A stretch of 32,671 nt of DNA, taken from NCBI GenBank assembly GCA_030645815.1, contig JAUSMW010000211.1:1-32671 (forward strand). Reading direction: 5' to 3'. This stretch comes from Candidatus Saccharimonadota bacterium. GTDB lineage: Bacteria > Patescibacteriota > Saccharimonadia > Saccharimonadales > Saccharimonadaceae. The notes below the pieces were generated by a model, which had not been told where the DNA came from, did no database searches, and saw nothing but the letters and a program-made list of their open reading frames with translations. A program made the position numbers and the translations under genes. Positions 25,201 to 30,727 of this stretch are shown here, piece after piece (position 1 is the first letter of the stretch; each line of letters opens with the position of its first letter).

Positions 25201-27360
25201 TTGATTGCCATTACCGTCACCGGTAATGCTGTGGGGCAACGAGGCGTTCTCTTCATTCGCTTCTGTTAAAGTGACCCCAAACTTTCCAGTAGCCCAGTTA
25301 TCAATCGTGACGCTGTTACTACGGTTTGACGCAGAATTGATGAGCAATGACTTGCTATCGCCATTGTCAATTAGCACCGCCTCTACAGTGCCCGCAGCAT
25401 TCGTATAGGTAAGGCTGTCTTTTGCGGTTTGTTTTAATTCCCCGACAACAACGCCGTCGATATCGATAACATCGGTACCATCATTGTCGAGGATAATATC
25501 GCGCCCAAAATCGCCTGTGAATTTATAGGTATCGTTATCGGCACCTCCTTTTAATATATCGTTGCCTTCACCACCGTTTAGAACGTCGTCTCCGGCACCG
25601 CCCAATAATAGATCGCCGCCTTCACCGCCAAGCAACTCGTCTTTTCCGGCACCACCATCAAGGACATCGTTGCCTTTTAATCCATTGAGTTTGTCATCGC
25701 CACCTAAACCGTAAATACGGTCGTTGCCATCTCCGCCACGCGTTGCATTGTCGTTGTCGTTGATTGTACCTAAAATAATTCTGGGAGCCGCAGGATTCTG
25801 AAAGTAATTACTTGCGTCAGTGGAACCAGAAAAAATATGGTGGGCGTCGTTATCGTTATTAACGACTTTAATGTAAAAACCATTTTTTCCATCGGGATCA
25901 GAGCTTTCTAACTTATCAATATCGTTTTTATTTCGCTCCATCAGCAATTGCAGATATGTAGCGCTGTCTTGATACCATTCATCAGAGAAATTGGCTTTAC
26001 CGTTTTTGCGATCTTCTGCACTTAGGTTTTGGTCTGCGCTCCAAGAAGTATAAAGATCAGCGTGTAAATTAGAGAGATCCGATTCGACACCTTCAATTAC
26101 AAAAGGTAGTGCAAAATAAAGCGACAAAAATTGCCCAAAATTGGTATATGCAGCGTTTAAATTAACTTGAGTTTTAATTGATACCTTATCAGCAACATTA
26201 GTAAAACTTTGACTTTTTCTAATAACATCGATATTTGCATGAAGTGATTCGCGATCATCCCGCATAAATGGTTTTAAACCAATGTTAAAAACCTTACCCA
26301 GTAATTTGACCACCATCTCAAGGCTTGTTGCAGCATCAGCAGAAGAATAATTGAAAATAGTTAACAAACCATTTAGCTGTACCTTCTTTTCCATTCTAAA
26401 AAAAAGATCATAGATAGCAAGAGTATCTACTATTGGCGAAACTGAATGCCCTACTACATTAGACCAGGGGTATGGCTGCTCAATAAATACCGGCACATGA
26501 GCACCGGATTGTTGCAACAGCAAATTTTGTGTTACAAATTCTGGATTTTTATCCCCATATAAATTCAAAACACTTCCTGAATTAAATGCATCCATGCCGC
26601 CAAGCATTTTAAATAAATTGGACACATTATTATTTGCAAAACCATTAAGACCTAGAATGCCAAACCCAGCGCCATTAATAGAAAGTGAATTAGCACCAAC
26701 ACTGGAAAAGAGCCTCGTAAACGCAGCCGATAAATGTCCGCCCAAGCTGTGCCCTACAACAGTGAGACCTCTGGCTGCTATTTGCCCACCATAACCAGAC
26801 CCTTGCCTATATTTTGCTTCATCAAATAGAACATCAGATTGTTGCCAGACCACGGTGCGAACTGTATTTGTCGGGAGATCAATAACAACGTCATCCCGTA
26901 GTTTCAACGTTTCTAAATATTCAAAATAAAGGGGACCAGCTGCAGCTCGAAGCAAAGCAGTCTCCACCACCAAAGTTTCTAATTTTGCGGCAGCGTACAC
27001 CCCTGCAGAATTTAACCAGGCCCACATATTGACCAAATCAACAATTTGATCCAGTGCAACGCCATCTGCAACAATATCCCCAACATCTGTTATGTAATCG
27101 CCCACACCTAGGGTGCCGCGAAAAGCAAGCACAAACCCATCACTTGAATTCACACCCTCAAATAGGGTCATGGAAAAAGAGCTGTCAGTATCTTCAACAT
27201 GGGGGCCAACCCTCCAACGGGAGAGCAAGTCTTTGGCTTGTGAAACCGAAAATCCTTCATTTATTAAATCACTCTCAAAGTCAATCGCTGTACCAAAAAA
27301 TGCATAGGACGCTTCCGTCAAACTTGAAAAATCAAAATATGAAAATGTAGAAATTGTCAT
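16282..27360 (-). CDS. Giant RTX protein: lipase, embedded metalloprotease, Ca-binding repeats, Ig-like and CBM6 domains
   Basis: The 3692-aa protein is predicted to be exported by a type I system: no Sec signal, many GGxGxDxxx Ca-binding repeats, and a C-terminal SNDVLIQAMASFV segment of the kind found at type-I-secreted ends. Order: class-3 lipase domain (1-330), helical linker (331-535), RTX block (about 540-630), then about nine haemolysin-related modules of the form NDxYxxxxGDGxDxIxD...FxxGxxWD, a zinc metalloprotease inserted in one of them (about 1644-1924, HEMVH at 1732-1736 with E1754), Ig-like units (about 3043-3215, 3353-3441, degenerate 3580-3640) and two CBM6 domains (about 3221-3346 and 3448-3573). 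It starts 2 nt after a membrane-anchored gene's stop, with GGGG eight bases before the ATG, so the two are coupled. No transporter genes are in the window. It may be an exoenzyme that binds polysaccharide, or a lipase toxin with that neighbour as immunity. Confidence 0.93.
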   Translation of the reverse strand: MTISTFSYFDFSSLTEASYAFFGTAIDFESDLINEGFSVSQAKDLLSRWRVGPHVEDTDSSFSMTLFEGVNSSDGFVLAFRGTLGVGDYITDVGDIVADGVALDQIVDLVNMWAWLNSAGVYAAAKLETLVVETALLRAAAGPLYFEYLETLKLRDDVVIDLPTNTVRTVVWQQSDVLFDEAKYRQGSGYGGQIAARGLTVVGHSLGGHLSAAFTRLFSSVGANSLSINGAGFGILGLNGFANNNVSNLFKMLGGMDAFNSGSVLNLYGDKNPEFVTQNLLLQQSGAHVPVFIEQPYPWSNVVGHSVSPIVDTLAIYDLFFRMEKKVQLNGLLTIFNYSSADAATSLEMVVKLLGKVFNIGLKPFMRDDRESLHANIDVIRKSQSFTNVADKVSIKTQVNLNAAYTNFGQFLSLYFALPFVIEGVESDLSNLHADLYTSWSADQNLSAEDRKNGKANFSDEWYQDSATYLQLLMERNKNDIDKLESSDPDGKNGFYIKVVNNDNDAHHIFSGSTDASNYFQNPAAPRIILGTINDNDNATRGGDGNDRIYGLGGDDKLNGLKGNDVLDGGAGKDELLGGEGGDLLLGGAGDDVLNGGEGNDILKGGADNDTYKFTGDFGRDIILDNDGTDVIDIDGVVVGELKQTAKDSLTYTNAAGTVEAVLIDNGDSKSLLINSASNRSNSVTIDNWATGKFGVTLTEANEENASLPHSITGDGNGNQLFPHAEPNKHYSSTEIHGGLGVDFIHGSTSADRLYGEGGDDWITAGANHGKVSSLDSSIVIVPAGGGGKDFIDGGDGDDVISGLADRSEWYGGKGNDMLLGGSVMHMFQLSMPKIDASLDDELLSDMAWRDFSSLLKSGFTIDQEVKDGATIYGYSAWAGIEPGTYTGTSAMGNGWQYRFTFSANPPLEDPSDKNRGVSNYSYLNGADVSWGGNISLDYRHPAFNDGEFTANNLYTQFRLSPKELASGLTKKDVEDRAHLNLHGGEGDDLLLGWYARDEMYGDEGNDALFASDGNDLLDGGEGNDTLAGGWGNDTLLAGEGDDLLIGDDVGASIQGAADVLYGGAGKDTLHGNAGDDYLHGGSGDDDLYGGDGNDYLFGGEGADFLLGDAGDDILVGDIGDSGWGGGQNNDIYIIENVVFTNSELEAAANASPAQNANVLSNITPTAAPNSQPANTISLFDDDGNNTLAIAGATLLEQISLTAQGQDLILRVGNGEIFIVNGLNNTINQIVFGDSAETLVSQAQIGNINTHAVAMDDVIATRLTNDIARTAQAAGGMLVGGLGNDTLTAHAGGSTFLGSKGNDLLIGNSGDDVYVIRANDGQDTITESGGNNKIKFAEGITPEQITLHRGNGNLLVLVATGESITVNGMFNTTTGEVNANNAIQSIEFANKTQWDLTRILQEAEKGITLTGTDYVDVLTAYESNDTLIGGKGNDKLQGDKGDDHYHFDLNHGADTVTDLNGYDRIHLADGISETHVSLRKDTNNNLIIRINNTDSITVTAMFDAQGALTTSAIEEIHFGNTGVWNAERIASELARNQAHVFIGTDSNDALTGDNANQTFVGHKGDDQLNGGAANDTYQYALGDGKDVIQDVNGIDRLQLTGVTENGVVARRVGADLQLTINTSDSITIKNAFDVKAANVVAPGIVSIIEQLQNRWLSQAEALIETHYGLTGSGNMLLEFETDAVGGHAAHVETSYFVGANTSATVKLVIDLADFAELPNGDGYLYYDRIIAHEMVHAVMSRNLNTSVLPGWFNEGVAEFIHGADERVTADLGVIGVQNNFNLLFKTTVGSPGIGAGYSVSYIAVKLLDKEIRDQGGLGIKEVFDQLKAGKTLDQALTIVSAAHGGMSGVWNNLASFESHFLTVGFSLYPTLLNLSDADTGSIAGSDYGNTSLSAESVLPEISTGPTKNFTLVIPEQYIPSPEMNGVLESIGFDLGAEWDLARITQEVLKPTNGDDTIHAFDTDDVLSGSQGNDQLFGYAGNDVYRYVLGDGSDVIVDSAGADQIEFGAGILAAEIELSRDSSNNLIILLKDRSTITVSDAFTVDGELSPNSIESIKFSNGDIWDSGTIFLEANRVRAIVFQGTDESEILYGSDEGDILIGGLGNDVLYGGAGDDVYHYQLGDGNDRIKDPLGINEIKFGDAIFPSEIELKQLSANSLYIKFKDGANIEVGSSVIHGLDIASLRFANGDLWDAAYIKNKVHTGTEVNDKLYGWNDSDSIYGYGGADSIESNGGDDVLTGGAGSDVLWGGEGNDAYHYSIGDGLDTIKASEGKDRLVLDVGISEADVTLQRIDKNNVIVSFLQGGSVLLQNMFVMNGYYSFENEGAFSDLAPIKEIVFNNHVVWDLETIKEKLKPIGSDSSEALHGFDSDDLIHGFAGEDDINGYSGNDTLNGGDGDDRLSGGAGNDQLIGGAGSDSLFGGLGDDSYYLNAEDVKSGSYFSQFTDGDYLRDEGGVDTLYLTENFESDFKFIVDGKSLYFVDENKNYFEINFGNEITEDTLIESVVFADGVTLSIHEILARSKFSTPLLHGHVEIRGETNDVLEGTAGNNRLWSAGGDDTYYAGLGVDTLYGGDGDDRYIIKAGDGYKLIGDSGGNDVIQFGAGIDPEDLMVSKNGDYLYFYNRKGQFIVVEDWSSLQKIERVEFEGGDVWDSAIIQQKIESTQLIPNFVTQENISYNSFTTNQHTGVFIAAFNAVTVTGGNGDDTIVSAKARDTVHMYGGAGRDSFIINQGGPKRVRDFDVASDFLVFSDVYKLHDLDFQVSNYYIGNSQVSTLNIYDQTGNSSALIGSAVVSYLKILNPYQEPELYGDGFSTLSQFIVLANGEKYSFSDLLKANLQITDGDDDLRLVDDADNIDSGLGNDYINGGAGDDTLNGGEGNDNIFGGMGNDQIEGGNHNDHLKGSYGNDYISGGNGFDTLSGGYGIDTLIGGAGDDMFYAYQTGNVSNSELSDTTYIYRLGDGNDTILDWAGDDKLIFDQGIAAADVAVERIDSDLLIKIHQGGSILIKDSLLNGVPALGFIEKIEFFGGLTWDKGTIVAKISGIDNVPPPIPTAEFNSVGSIVMGYAEANSLVEVKSSNGLLLGSGTADSNSGAYTITLATALINNETVNVTAKDTTGNISIAKSILAPDLTAPLLPTANFDATGKVISGFAEAGSIVAIKNANNTSSLGTVTAHATTGAYSITLATALINKETVNITATDAAGNVSLALPVVAPDVAAPNPSPLIIQAENYTSMSGVQKENTSDVGGGQNTGYIDAGDWMAYNNAAFNVPAEGRYRVTYRVASLNGGGQLTLKELSTDAALGSISIPKTSGWQTWVDVTQEITLSGGEHNFKLAADIGGFNINWFKLEPLAPVAPDITPPVQPTAGFDSQGKIITGIAEAGSVVVVKNANNTSTLGTVTADATTGAYSITLATALINKETVNITATDAAGNVSVARVVVAPDVAAPNPSPLVIQAENYTSMSGVQTENTSDAGGGLNAGWLDGGDWMAYNNAAFKVPAEGRYRVTYRIASLNGGGRLTLKELSTDAALGSVSIPKTSGWQTWVDVTQEITLSGGEHNFKLAVDVGGFNVNWFKLEPLEPTASVMTPLAKSSAMIDWQDQVTNGIAAVGNVVAVSDVNNTGSLGTVTAESIKGVYEPAVIAAEVSRLKTDYESVHYVSSNDVLIQAMASFVSGTGVDTRYRSTNAEQSPLMIAVGS
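16633..17994. repeat. 681-bp tandem duplication (Ig-like + CBM6 unit)
   Basis: Copy 1 (16633-17313) and copy 2 (17314-17994) align at an exact 681-bp offset (227 codons); for example GTGATTTCTT occurs at 16721 and 17402. Each encodes one Ig-like domain and one CBM6. Long stretches are identical at the DNA level with scattered substitutions, indicating a fairly recent in-frame duplication. Confidence 0.9.
21589..22431 (-). other. Zinc metalloprotease domain embedded in an RTX-type module
   Basis: About residues 1644-1924. HEMVH (1732-1736) provides two zinc histidines and the general base, and E1754 in GWFNEGVAEF is at the gluzincin third-ligand distance. The HEMVHAVM...WFNEG..EFIHGADERV pattern resembles, from memory, the flagellinolysin-type peptidase domain. 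Flanking sequence belongs to one Ca-binding module: its first half (NDTYQYALGDGKDVIQDVNG...NAFDVKAA) is before the insert and its last strand (VLESIGFDLGAEWDLARI) after it. Confidence 0.8.
26371..27360 (-). other. Class-3 lipase domain of the RTX protein
   Basis: In residues 1-330, the nucleophile elbow GHSLGG puts Ser at 205. D270 (YGDKNPEF) and H305 (NVVGHSVSPI) are correctly spaced to complete a Ser-Asp-His triad, and FRGTLGVGDYITD (80-92) matches the oxyanion-loop region of class-3 lipases. The domain is complete at the extreme N-terminus. Substrate (phospholipid or triglyceride) cannot be read from sequence. Confidence 0.85.
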
Positions 27361-27362
27361 CC

Positions 27363-27953
27363 TTAATTACCCCATATAGTTTTTAGTTTAGTTAAAAAAT
27401 ATTTTCTTTTTTTAACTATTTCCTTAAGCTCTTCTTGTGAATAGCATGAATGCAAAAACAACCAAATCTTAACCGCTGCAATACCATCAGAAGAATAATT
27501 TATGTAGCCTCGCCTAAAATCAATATCTTCTGCCAACACCTCACCATTTTTTATATCAATAATTGTAGATACTGATTTTCTAACATTTAAATTCGGATAT
27601 GGATAGATTGCAAATTTAAGCCCAATCCTTTCATTTCCAAGCACAACCCCCTCTTTTATTGCGTCATCACGGTATGGCACCAAAGTCTCAAGAATCCCAG
27701 GATTCTCTTTTGCCCATTGTTCAGGAGTTACATAAACCTTAAACCCAGCCTCTTTTTCGCATAACTGTTTATGCGCCCACCAAGTAGGAATATAATCACC
27801 AAACGCTGGCCAGTACATAATCAAAAAAGCAACTGAGCCAACCATCGCCGCTATCTTTTTTGATTTTGAAATTTTCCAGACAATAAAACACGATACGTAA
27901 ATCAATAAAACCCAAAGGGCGAGATAGACGATGTAAATTAAAAATAAAAACAT
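27363..27953 (-). CDS. Membrane-anchored protein, candidate immunity protein paired with the RTX lipase
   Basis: The 196-aa product has two hydrophobic segments at the N-terminus (about 1-26 and 34-52) and then a soluble domain of about 140 residues. Right after the second helix comes WWAHKQLCEKEAG with Cys65, the same block (hydrophobic or aromatic residue, Lys/Arg, Cys, two residues, Glu) found in the genes at 28286 and 29781; a second Cys (FLHSCYS) is in the C-terminal part. It ends 2 nt before the ATG of the RTX lipase gene. AAAGGA precedes its own ATG. The topology would put the C-terminal domain in the periplasm, fitting protection from a membrane-attacking lipase; that role is inference. 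An accessory role in RTX folding or export is the alternative. Confidence 0.75.
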   Translation of the reverse strand: MFLFLIYIVYLALWVLLIYVSCFIVWKISKSKKIAAMVGSVAFLIMYWPAFGDYIPTWWAHKQLCEKEAGFKVYVTPEQWAKENPGILETLVPYRDDAIKEGVVLGNERIGLKFAIYPYPNLNVRKSVSTIIDIKNGEVLAEDIDFRRGYINYSSDGIAAVKIWLFLHSCYSQEELKEIVKKRKYFLTKLKTIWGN

Positions 27954-27988
27954 AAATTTTCCTTTGCGTTATTACTATTACTCTATTA

Positions 27989-28267
27989 TTAAACTAATGA
28001 CCTTATCCATTCCTGTTGACTGGATAAACACACTGACTGTAAATCATACTTCTGTAAAACAAAGTCCTTTGCCGTTTCACCCAGCCCCTGTCGCTCTGTT
28101 GAATTATTTAACAAATAGGAGGCCTGCTCAGCAACGGCATTCACATCAAAAAAATCCACCAAAAAACCTGTTTCATTATGCTTAATTAGTTCCCGCATCG
28201 GCGCCGTATCACTCGCTTTAGCTGTACTCAGAAACCTAATAAGAACTTCAATATTTGTAATAGCCAT
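27989..28267 (-). pseudogene. Chimera: 17-residue ORF start fused to a glycosyltransferase C-terminus
   Basis: The ATG at 28267 has a near-perfect AAAGGAG site nine bases upstream and sits 18 nt after the stop of the 28286-28870 gene, as expected for a cotranscribed partner. The first residues (MAITNIEVLIRFLSTAK) match no glycosyltransferase. From SDTAP onward the 92-aa product is clearly homologous to the last 76 residues of the intact GT4 enzyme at 31309 (IKHNETG.LVDFFDV, LGETA.D..LQ.YDL). It lacks the whole sugar-donor site upstream, so it cannot be an active transferase. It is best read as the start of a lost partner gene joined to transferase debris. Confidence 0.75.
28196..28216. repeat. 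21-bp near-repeat, junction copy A
   Basis: It matches 30373-30393 at 19 of 21 positions, with the core CGCCGTATCACT identical, and corresponds to 31522-31542 of the intact glycosyltransferase gene. It marks the 5' limit, in coding sense, of transferase fragment A. The copy at 30373 marks the 3' limit of fragment B. Confidence 0.75.
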
Positions 28268-28285
28268 TCTATTAACTCCTTTAAA

Positions 28286-28870
28286 TTAATTTCTAAAACC
28301 ACTGTTTAGTGCTGTTACCCAGCCATCGACCTCGCCCTTATGCTGTGCCGGATAAAAAAAGCAATCAACGACGGACTTTGAATCCAATGGCGCCTTAGAT
28401 CTATCAAATATCAAATAGGAAAAACCATAGTAACGGGACAAAACGCCATTGCTATTACTATCCAATATGGCATAACCGAATCTACCCAATCGTAACTCTC
28501 CAGCAATCTGGTCATTAACATATACCCACTTATAAATCACTGACTTTGATTCATCTGCAATCGATTTGTTGTATGAACTATCTTTTTGTTGATTACCGCC
28601 AAAATATTGCAAATCATAAGTTTTCCCGTCTTCTTTATCCGTATAACGAACAAATGCCACGTGATCTAATAAAAAGGCAGTGCGGGCATCCCAATAATCA
28701 TCCGCCAGCCAACCTACATTTTTTTCCAGTGGGGTTGCTATACGCAAACCTCCCTCTTTTGCACAATACTGCTTAAACTGGTAATACCCTTTGATATTGT
28801 CAAAAAAATACAACCCAGTTATTAGTGGAATAATTGAAACAATGACAATGAACTTGAAGAATGGCTTCAT
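28286..28870 (-). CDS. Membrane-anchored protein, orphan immunity-like
   Basis: The 194-aa product has one N-terminal hydrophobic helix (about 7-23) acting as signal anchor, then GYYQFKQYCAKEGGL with Cys36, the same post-helix block as in the 27363 gene, and a second Cys (VVDCFFYP) in the C-terminal part. The rest is rich in Tyr and Asp and probably beta-rich and periplasmic. The ATG overlaps the stop of an upstream remnant (ATGA), and the chimeric ORF at 28267 follows closely. It looks intact although its downstream partner is broken. Function is not known; the immunity assignment rests on the shared layout. Confidence 0.65.
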   Translation of the reverse strand: MKPFFKFIVIVSIIPLITGLYFFDNIKGYYQFKQYCAKEGGLRIATPLEKNVGWLADDYWDARTAFLLDHVAFVRYTDKEDGKTYDLQYFGGNQQKDSSYNKSIADESKSVIYKWVYVNDQIAGELRLGRFGYAILDSNSNGVLSRYYGFSYLIFDRSKAPLDSKSVVDCFFYPAQHKGEVDGWVTALNSGFRN

Positions 28871-29031
28871 AGTTTTTCCTTACTTGGGAAAAGATTGGGA
28901 GCTGAAAGCTCAGAAATAAAATCGGGGGTTTGTACTGTTTCATAATCAATTCCATTTTTTACATCCGTTGTAATCAAGATATGCAGTTGGGGAAACTGCA
29001 CCATCCATTGCCTTGTTAATTTGGTGGGTAT
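28867..29031 (-). pseudogene. C-terminal ORF remnant coupled to the next gene
   Basis: A 54-codon open frame (possible ATG at 29004) contains RQWMVQFPQLHILITTDVKN and ends FPSKEKL. It overlaps the next gene's start by 4 nt (ATGA), typical of cotranscribed neighbours. It is closed upstream by an in-frame stop; a different frame there continues with plausible peptide (INPDWYYCCCINTHQINKAMD), so this is probably the tail of a frameshifted gene. Family not recognised. Confidence 0.4.
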
Positions 29032-29085
29032 TTATACAGCAGCAATAATACCAATCCGGATTAATTTGTAAACTATTTAATGCGC

Positions 29086-29256
29086 CTATTTCCTGATCAT
29101 GAAAATATTATCGTTTGCTGCACTCGAATTACCACCGTTATCGCCAGTCAACACATCATTGCTATCCGTGCCGATAAATACATGGGCTTGATTGCGTGCA
29201 AGTTCGAACGCAATACGCTCCGCATTCCATACTCCCGTATTGCCAAAATGAAAAGC
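29086..29256 (-). pseudogene. Orphan fragment of an RTX gene
   Basis: 29136-29252 matches 22698-22814 inside the giant RTX gene with only five mismatches in 117 bp, in the same orientation and still in frame (HFGNTGVWNAERIA...LARNQAHV.IGTDSND.LTGDN). A TAG lies two codons upstream and no start is present. Downstream it runs into different sequence (GGNSSAANDNIFMIRK) and stops at 29086. The match covers the end of one Ca-binding module and the start of the next. Confidence 0.9.
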
Positions 29257-29314
29257 CTATTGCCAGATAGATAAAATAGTTAATTGCTATAAAATTTTTA
29301 CTTTTTAACTTATT

Positions 29315-29615
29315 TTATGGAAAAAACAACATAGAAAATACAAAAAAGGCTGGCACAGGCATGACCATAAGAATCATAAGACCATTTACACTACCCGTGC
29401 CTGCAGCAAAAAACTCAATAAAAAAATAGACAACAAAAACAAGTGATGTTAGCAAAAATAAATTTCCCAAAACAAAGTATGTAGTGATCACCTCATTTTT
29501 ATAAGTAAAAACTTTAATAACCTTATGACACCAATAATTAATACTAAAAATACAAAAATTGTCGAAATGACGCCTACGGAAAAATATAACCTAATGTTTT
29601 CTTAAATAAACTCAT
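29315..29615 (-). pseudogene. Frameshifted small membrane-protein gene
   Basis: From the ATG at 29615 the reading starts MSLFKKTLGYIF. After a one-base shift it continues SVGVISTIFVFLVLIIGVIRLLKFLL and after another shift YKNEVITTYFVLGNLFLLTSLVFVVYFF...MPVPAFFVFSMLFFP, then TAA. The pieces together make a plausible membrane protein of about 100 residues with three hydrophobic helices. AGGA lies upstream of the ATG. Two frameshifts in such short DNA mean decay unless the sequence has errors. No family recognised. Confidence 0.6.
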
Positions 29616-29652
29616 TCACCAGATAAATCCTAAATTATTTTCACAAGGTTTA

Positions 29653-29769
29653 CTACACACCTGTACCGAGCATGCTATCGCTAGTATTGATATTTGCAAC
29701 ACTCACTTCCAATGCATAAGTAGCATCAGCTAAAAGAGCATTGATAAAATCATCCGCAATAACATTCAT
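29653..29769 (-). pseudogene. Truncated 38-codon ORF resembling the start of an RTX lipase
   Basis: This short ORF lies 11 nt after the stop of the 29781 gene, with AAGGG eight bases before its ATG, and reads MNVIADDFINALLADATYALEV... to a TAG at 29653. INALLADATYALEV is similar in pattern to FSSLTEASYAFFG, residues 11-23 of the full RTX lipase, which is likewise placed directly after a membrane-anchored gene. I interpret it as the surviving 5' end of a lost effector gene. It could instead be a real 38-aa peptide. Confidence 0.5.
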
Positions 29770-29780
29770 AATCTAAGCCC

Positions 29781-30284
29781 TTATTTATATTGAACTTCAA
29801 CATTAAGCCTTTTGAATATTTCACTACCACTAACTTCAGGAGCACAGACGCCATTAAATGTGTAAGGCGCATCCGAACCAAAAATATTTAATGAACGAGC
29901 AACAAACCCACCTTTCGCTTTAAAATAATTCCAACTTATCATAATCTCTTTGCTGTCTATATCTTCGTATGAAAAATGTAATTTAGTTATCGGCAAAGTG
30001 TATTCCCTTAATTCATAACTAACAGCACCAACAGAAACCAATTTTCTCCCCATTGAATTTTCATCATAATCTGCAACTAAAGCCTCTCTATTGCATAACA
30101 ATCTAAACTGAATCCCCCCAATAATTTCATCAGCAACTGGGACAAAAAATATCAAGACACTTAATATTGGTATGGCTATTTTTCTAGGATTTTCAGCCTT
30201 CATTTTTTTCGTTAAAAACTTTGAAAGTTTATAAGCAATAAATCCCCATAACACAAAAAATAGTAATGCAATCAAGCCAATCAT
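29781..30284 (-). CDS. Membrane-anchored protein, orphan immunity-like
   Basis: The 167-aa product has two hydrophobic helices (about 1-18 and 36-55) and then GGIQFRLLCNREA with Cys64, the same post-helix block as in the 27363 and 28286 genes; a second Cys occurs in FNGVCAPEV near the C-terminus. AGAAGGA precedes the ATG. The gene is intact while the following ORF is truncated after 38 codons. The fold and partner are unknown, and immunity is inferred from gene layout and topology only. Confidence 0.65.
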   Translation of the reverse strand: MIGLIALLFFVLWGFIAYKLSKFLTKKMKAENPRKIAIPILSVLIFFVPVADEIIGGIQFRLLCNREALVADYDENSMGRKLVSVGAVSYELREYTLPITKLHFSYEDIDSKEIMISWNYFKAKGGFVARSLNIFGSDAPYTFNGVCAPEVSGSEIFKRLNVEVQYK

Positions 30285-30371
30285 GTCAAAATCCTTCTGA
30301 AATAAAATTTATTAATAAGATTGATTCGCATCAAAATCCTAATAGAAATCCGACTCACTACGTTTAATCAC

Positions 30372-30725
30372 ACATCGACGCCGTATCACTTGCCACAATC
30401 GCATACATTCATTGCTCCAGCTAACCTCACCCCAATACAAAGGGACAAATCAGGCCCGCATGCGCACTGGATAATTGCAGTAGCTGGATAGAATCCAGAT
30501 AGGTAATTTTCCAAATTGAATAGAGAGGGTAGTTAGCAAACCAAAGTAGGTGAATACAACTAACATTTGAAAATGTAGTGAGTCTTTCATCGTTAAACCC
30601 ATTTGCACATCCTGTGCTGCAGAGAGAGAGTCAGCTGTGGCACGATTTTCTGGCACATAACATCTCCCATACAAATGCAGCATTGTGATTTCATATATAT
30701 TTATATCACTCCATTCATAAGCCAT
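30372..30725 (-). pseudogene. Chimera: ORF start fused to a degraded glycosyltransferase fragment
   Basis: An ORF begins at 30725, 2 nt after the stop of the 30728 gene, the same spacing as between the intact RTX gene and its neighbour, with GGAAA about eight bases before the ATG. About 70 residues (MAYEWSDINIYEITMLHLYG...) resemble nothing I know. From about 30515 down to 30372 the DNA is a diverged copy of part of the intact transferase gene (31529-31672), with a one-base deletion that shifts GKLPYPDF to GKLPIWIL. The open frame ends at 30450. Confidence 0.65.
30373..30393. repeat. 21-bp near-repeat, junction copy B
   Basis: Partner of 28196-28216 (19 of 21 identical). The two copies bracket about 2.16 kb and sit at the same point of the glycosyltransferase gene, where fragments A and B meet. 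Confidence 0.75.
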
Positions 30726-30727
30726 GA

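Noticed and set aside
18240-25760. Regularly spaced similar sequences that could suggest a CRISPR array
   Set aside because: The periodicity is the 27-bp coding pattern of GGxGxDxxx repeats and the units vary; no constant direct repeat or spacers, and no cas genes.
28196-30393. The 2.16-kb block between the 21-bp repeats as an insertion sequence
   Set aside because: No transposase and no terminal inverted repeats were seen, and 21 bp with mismatches is long for a target-site duplication; recombination at short homology is more plausible.
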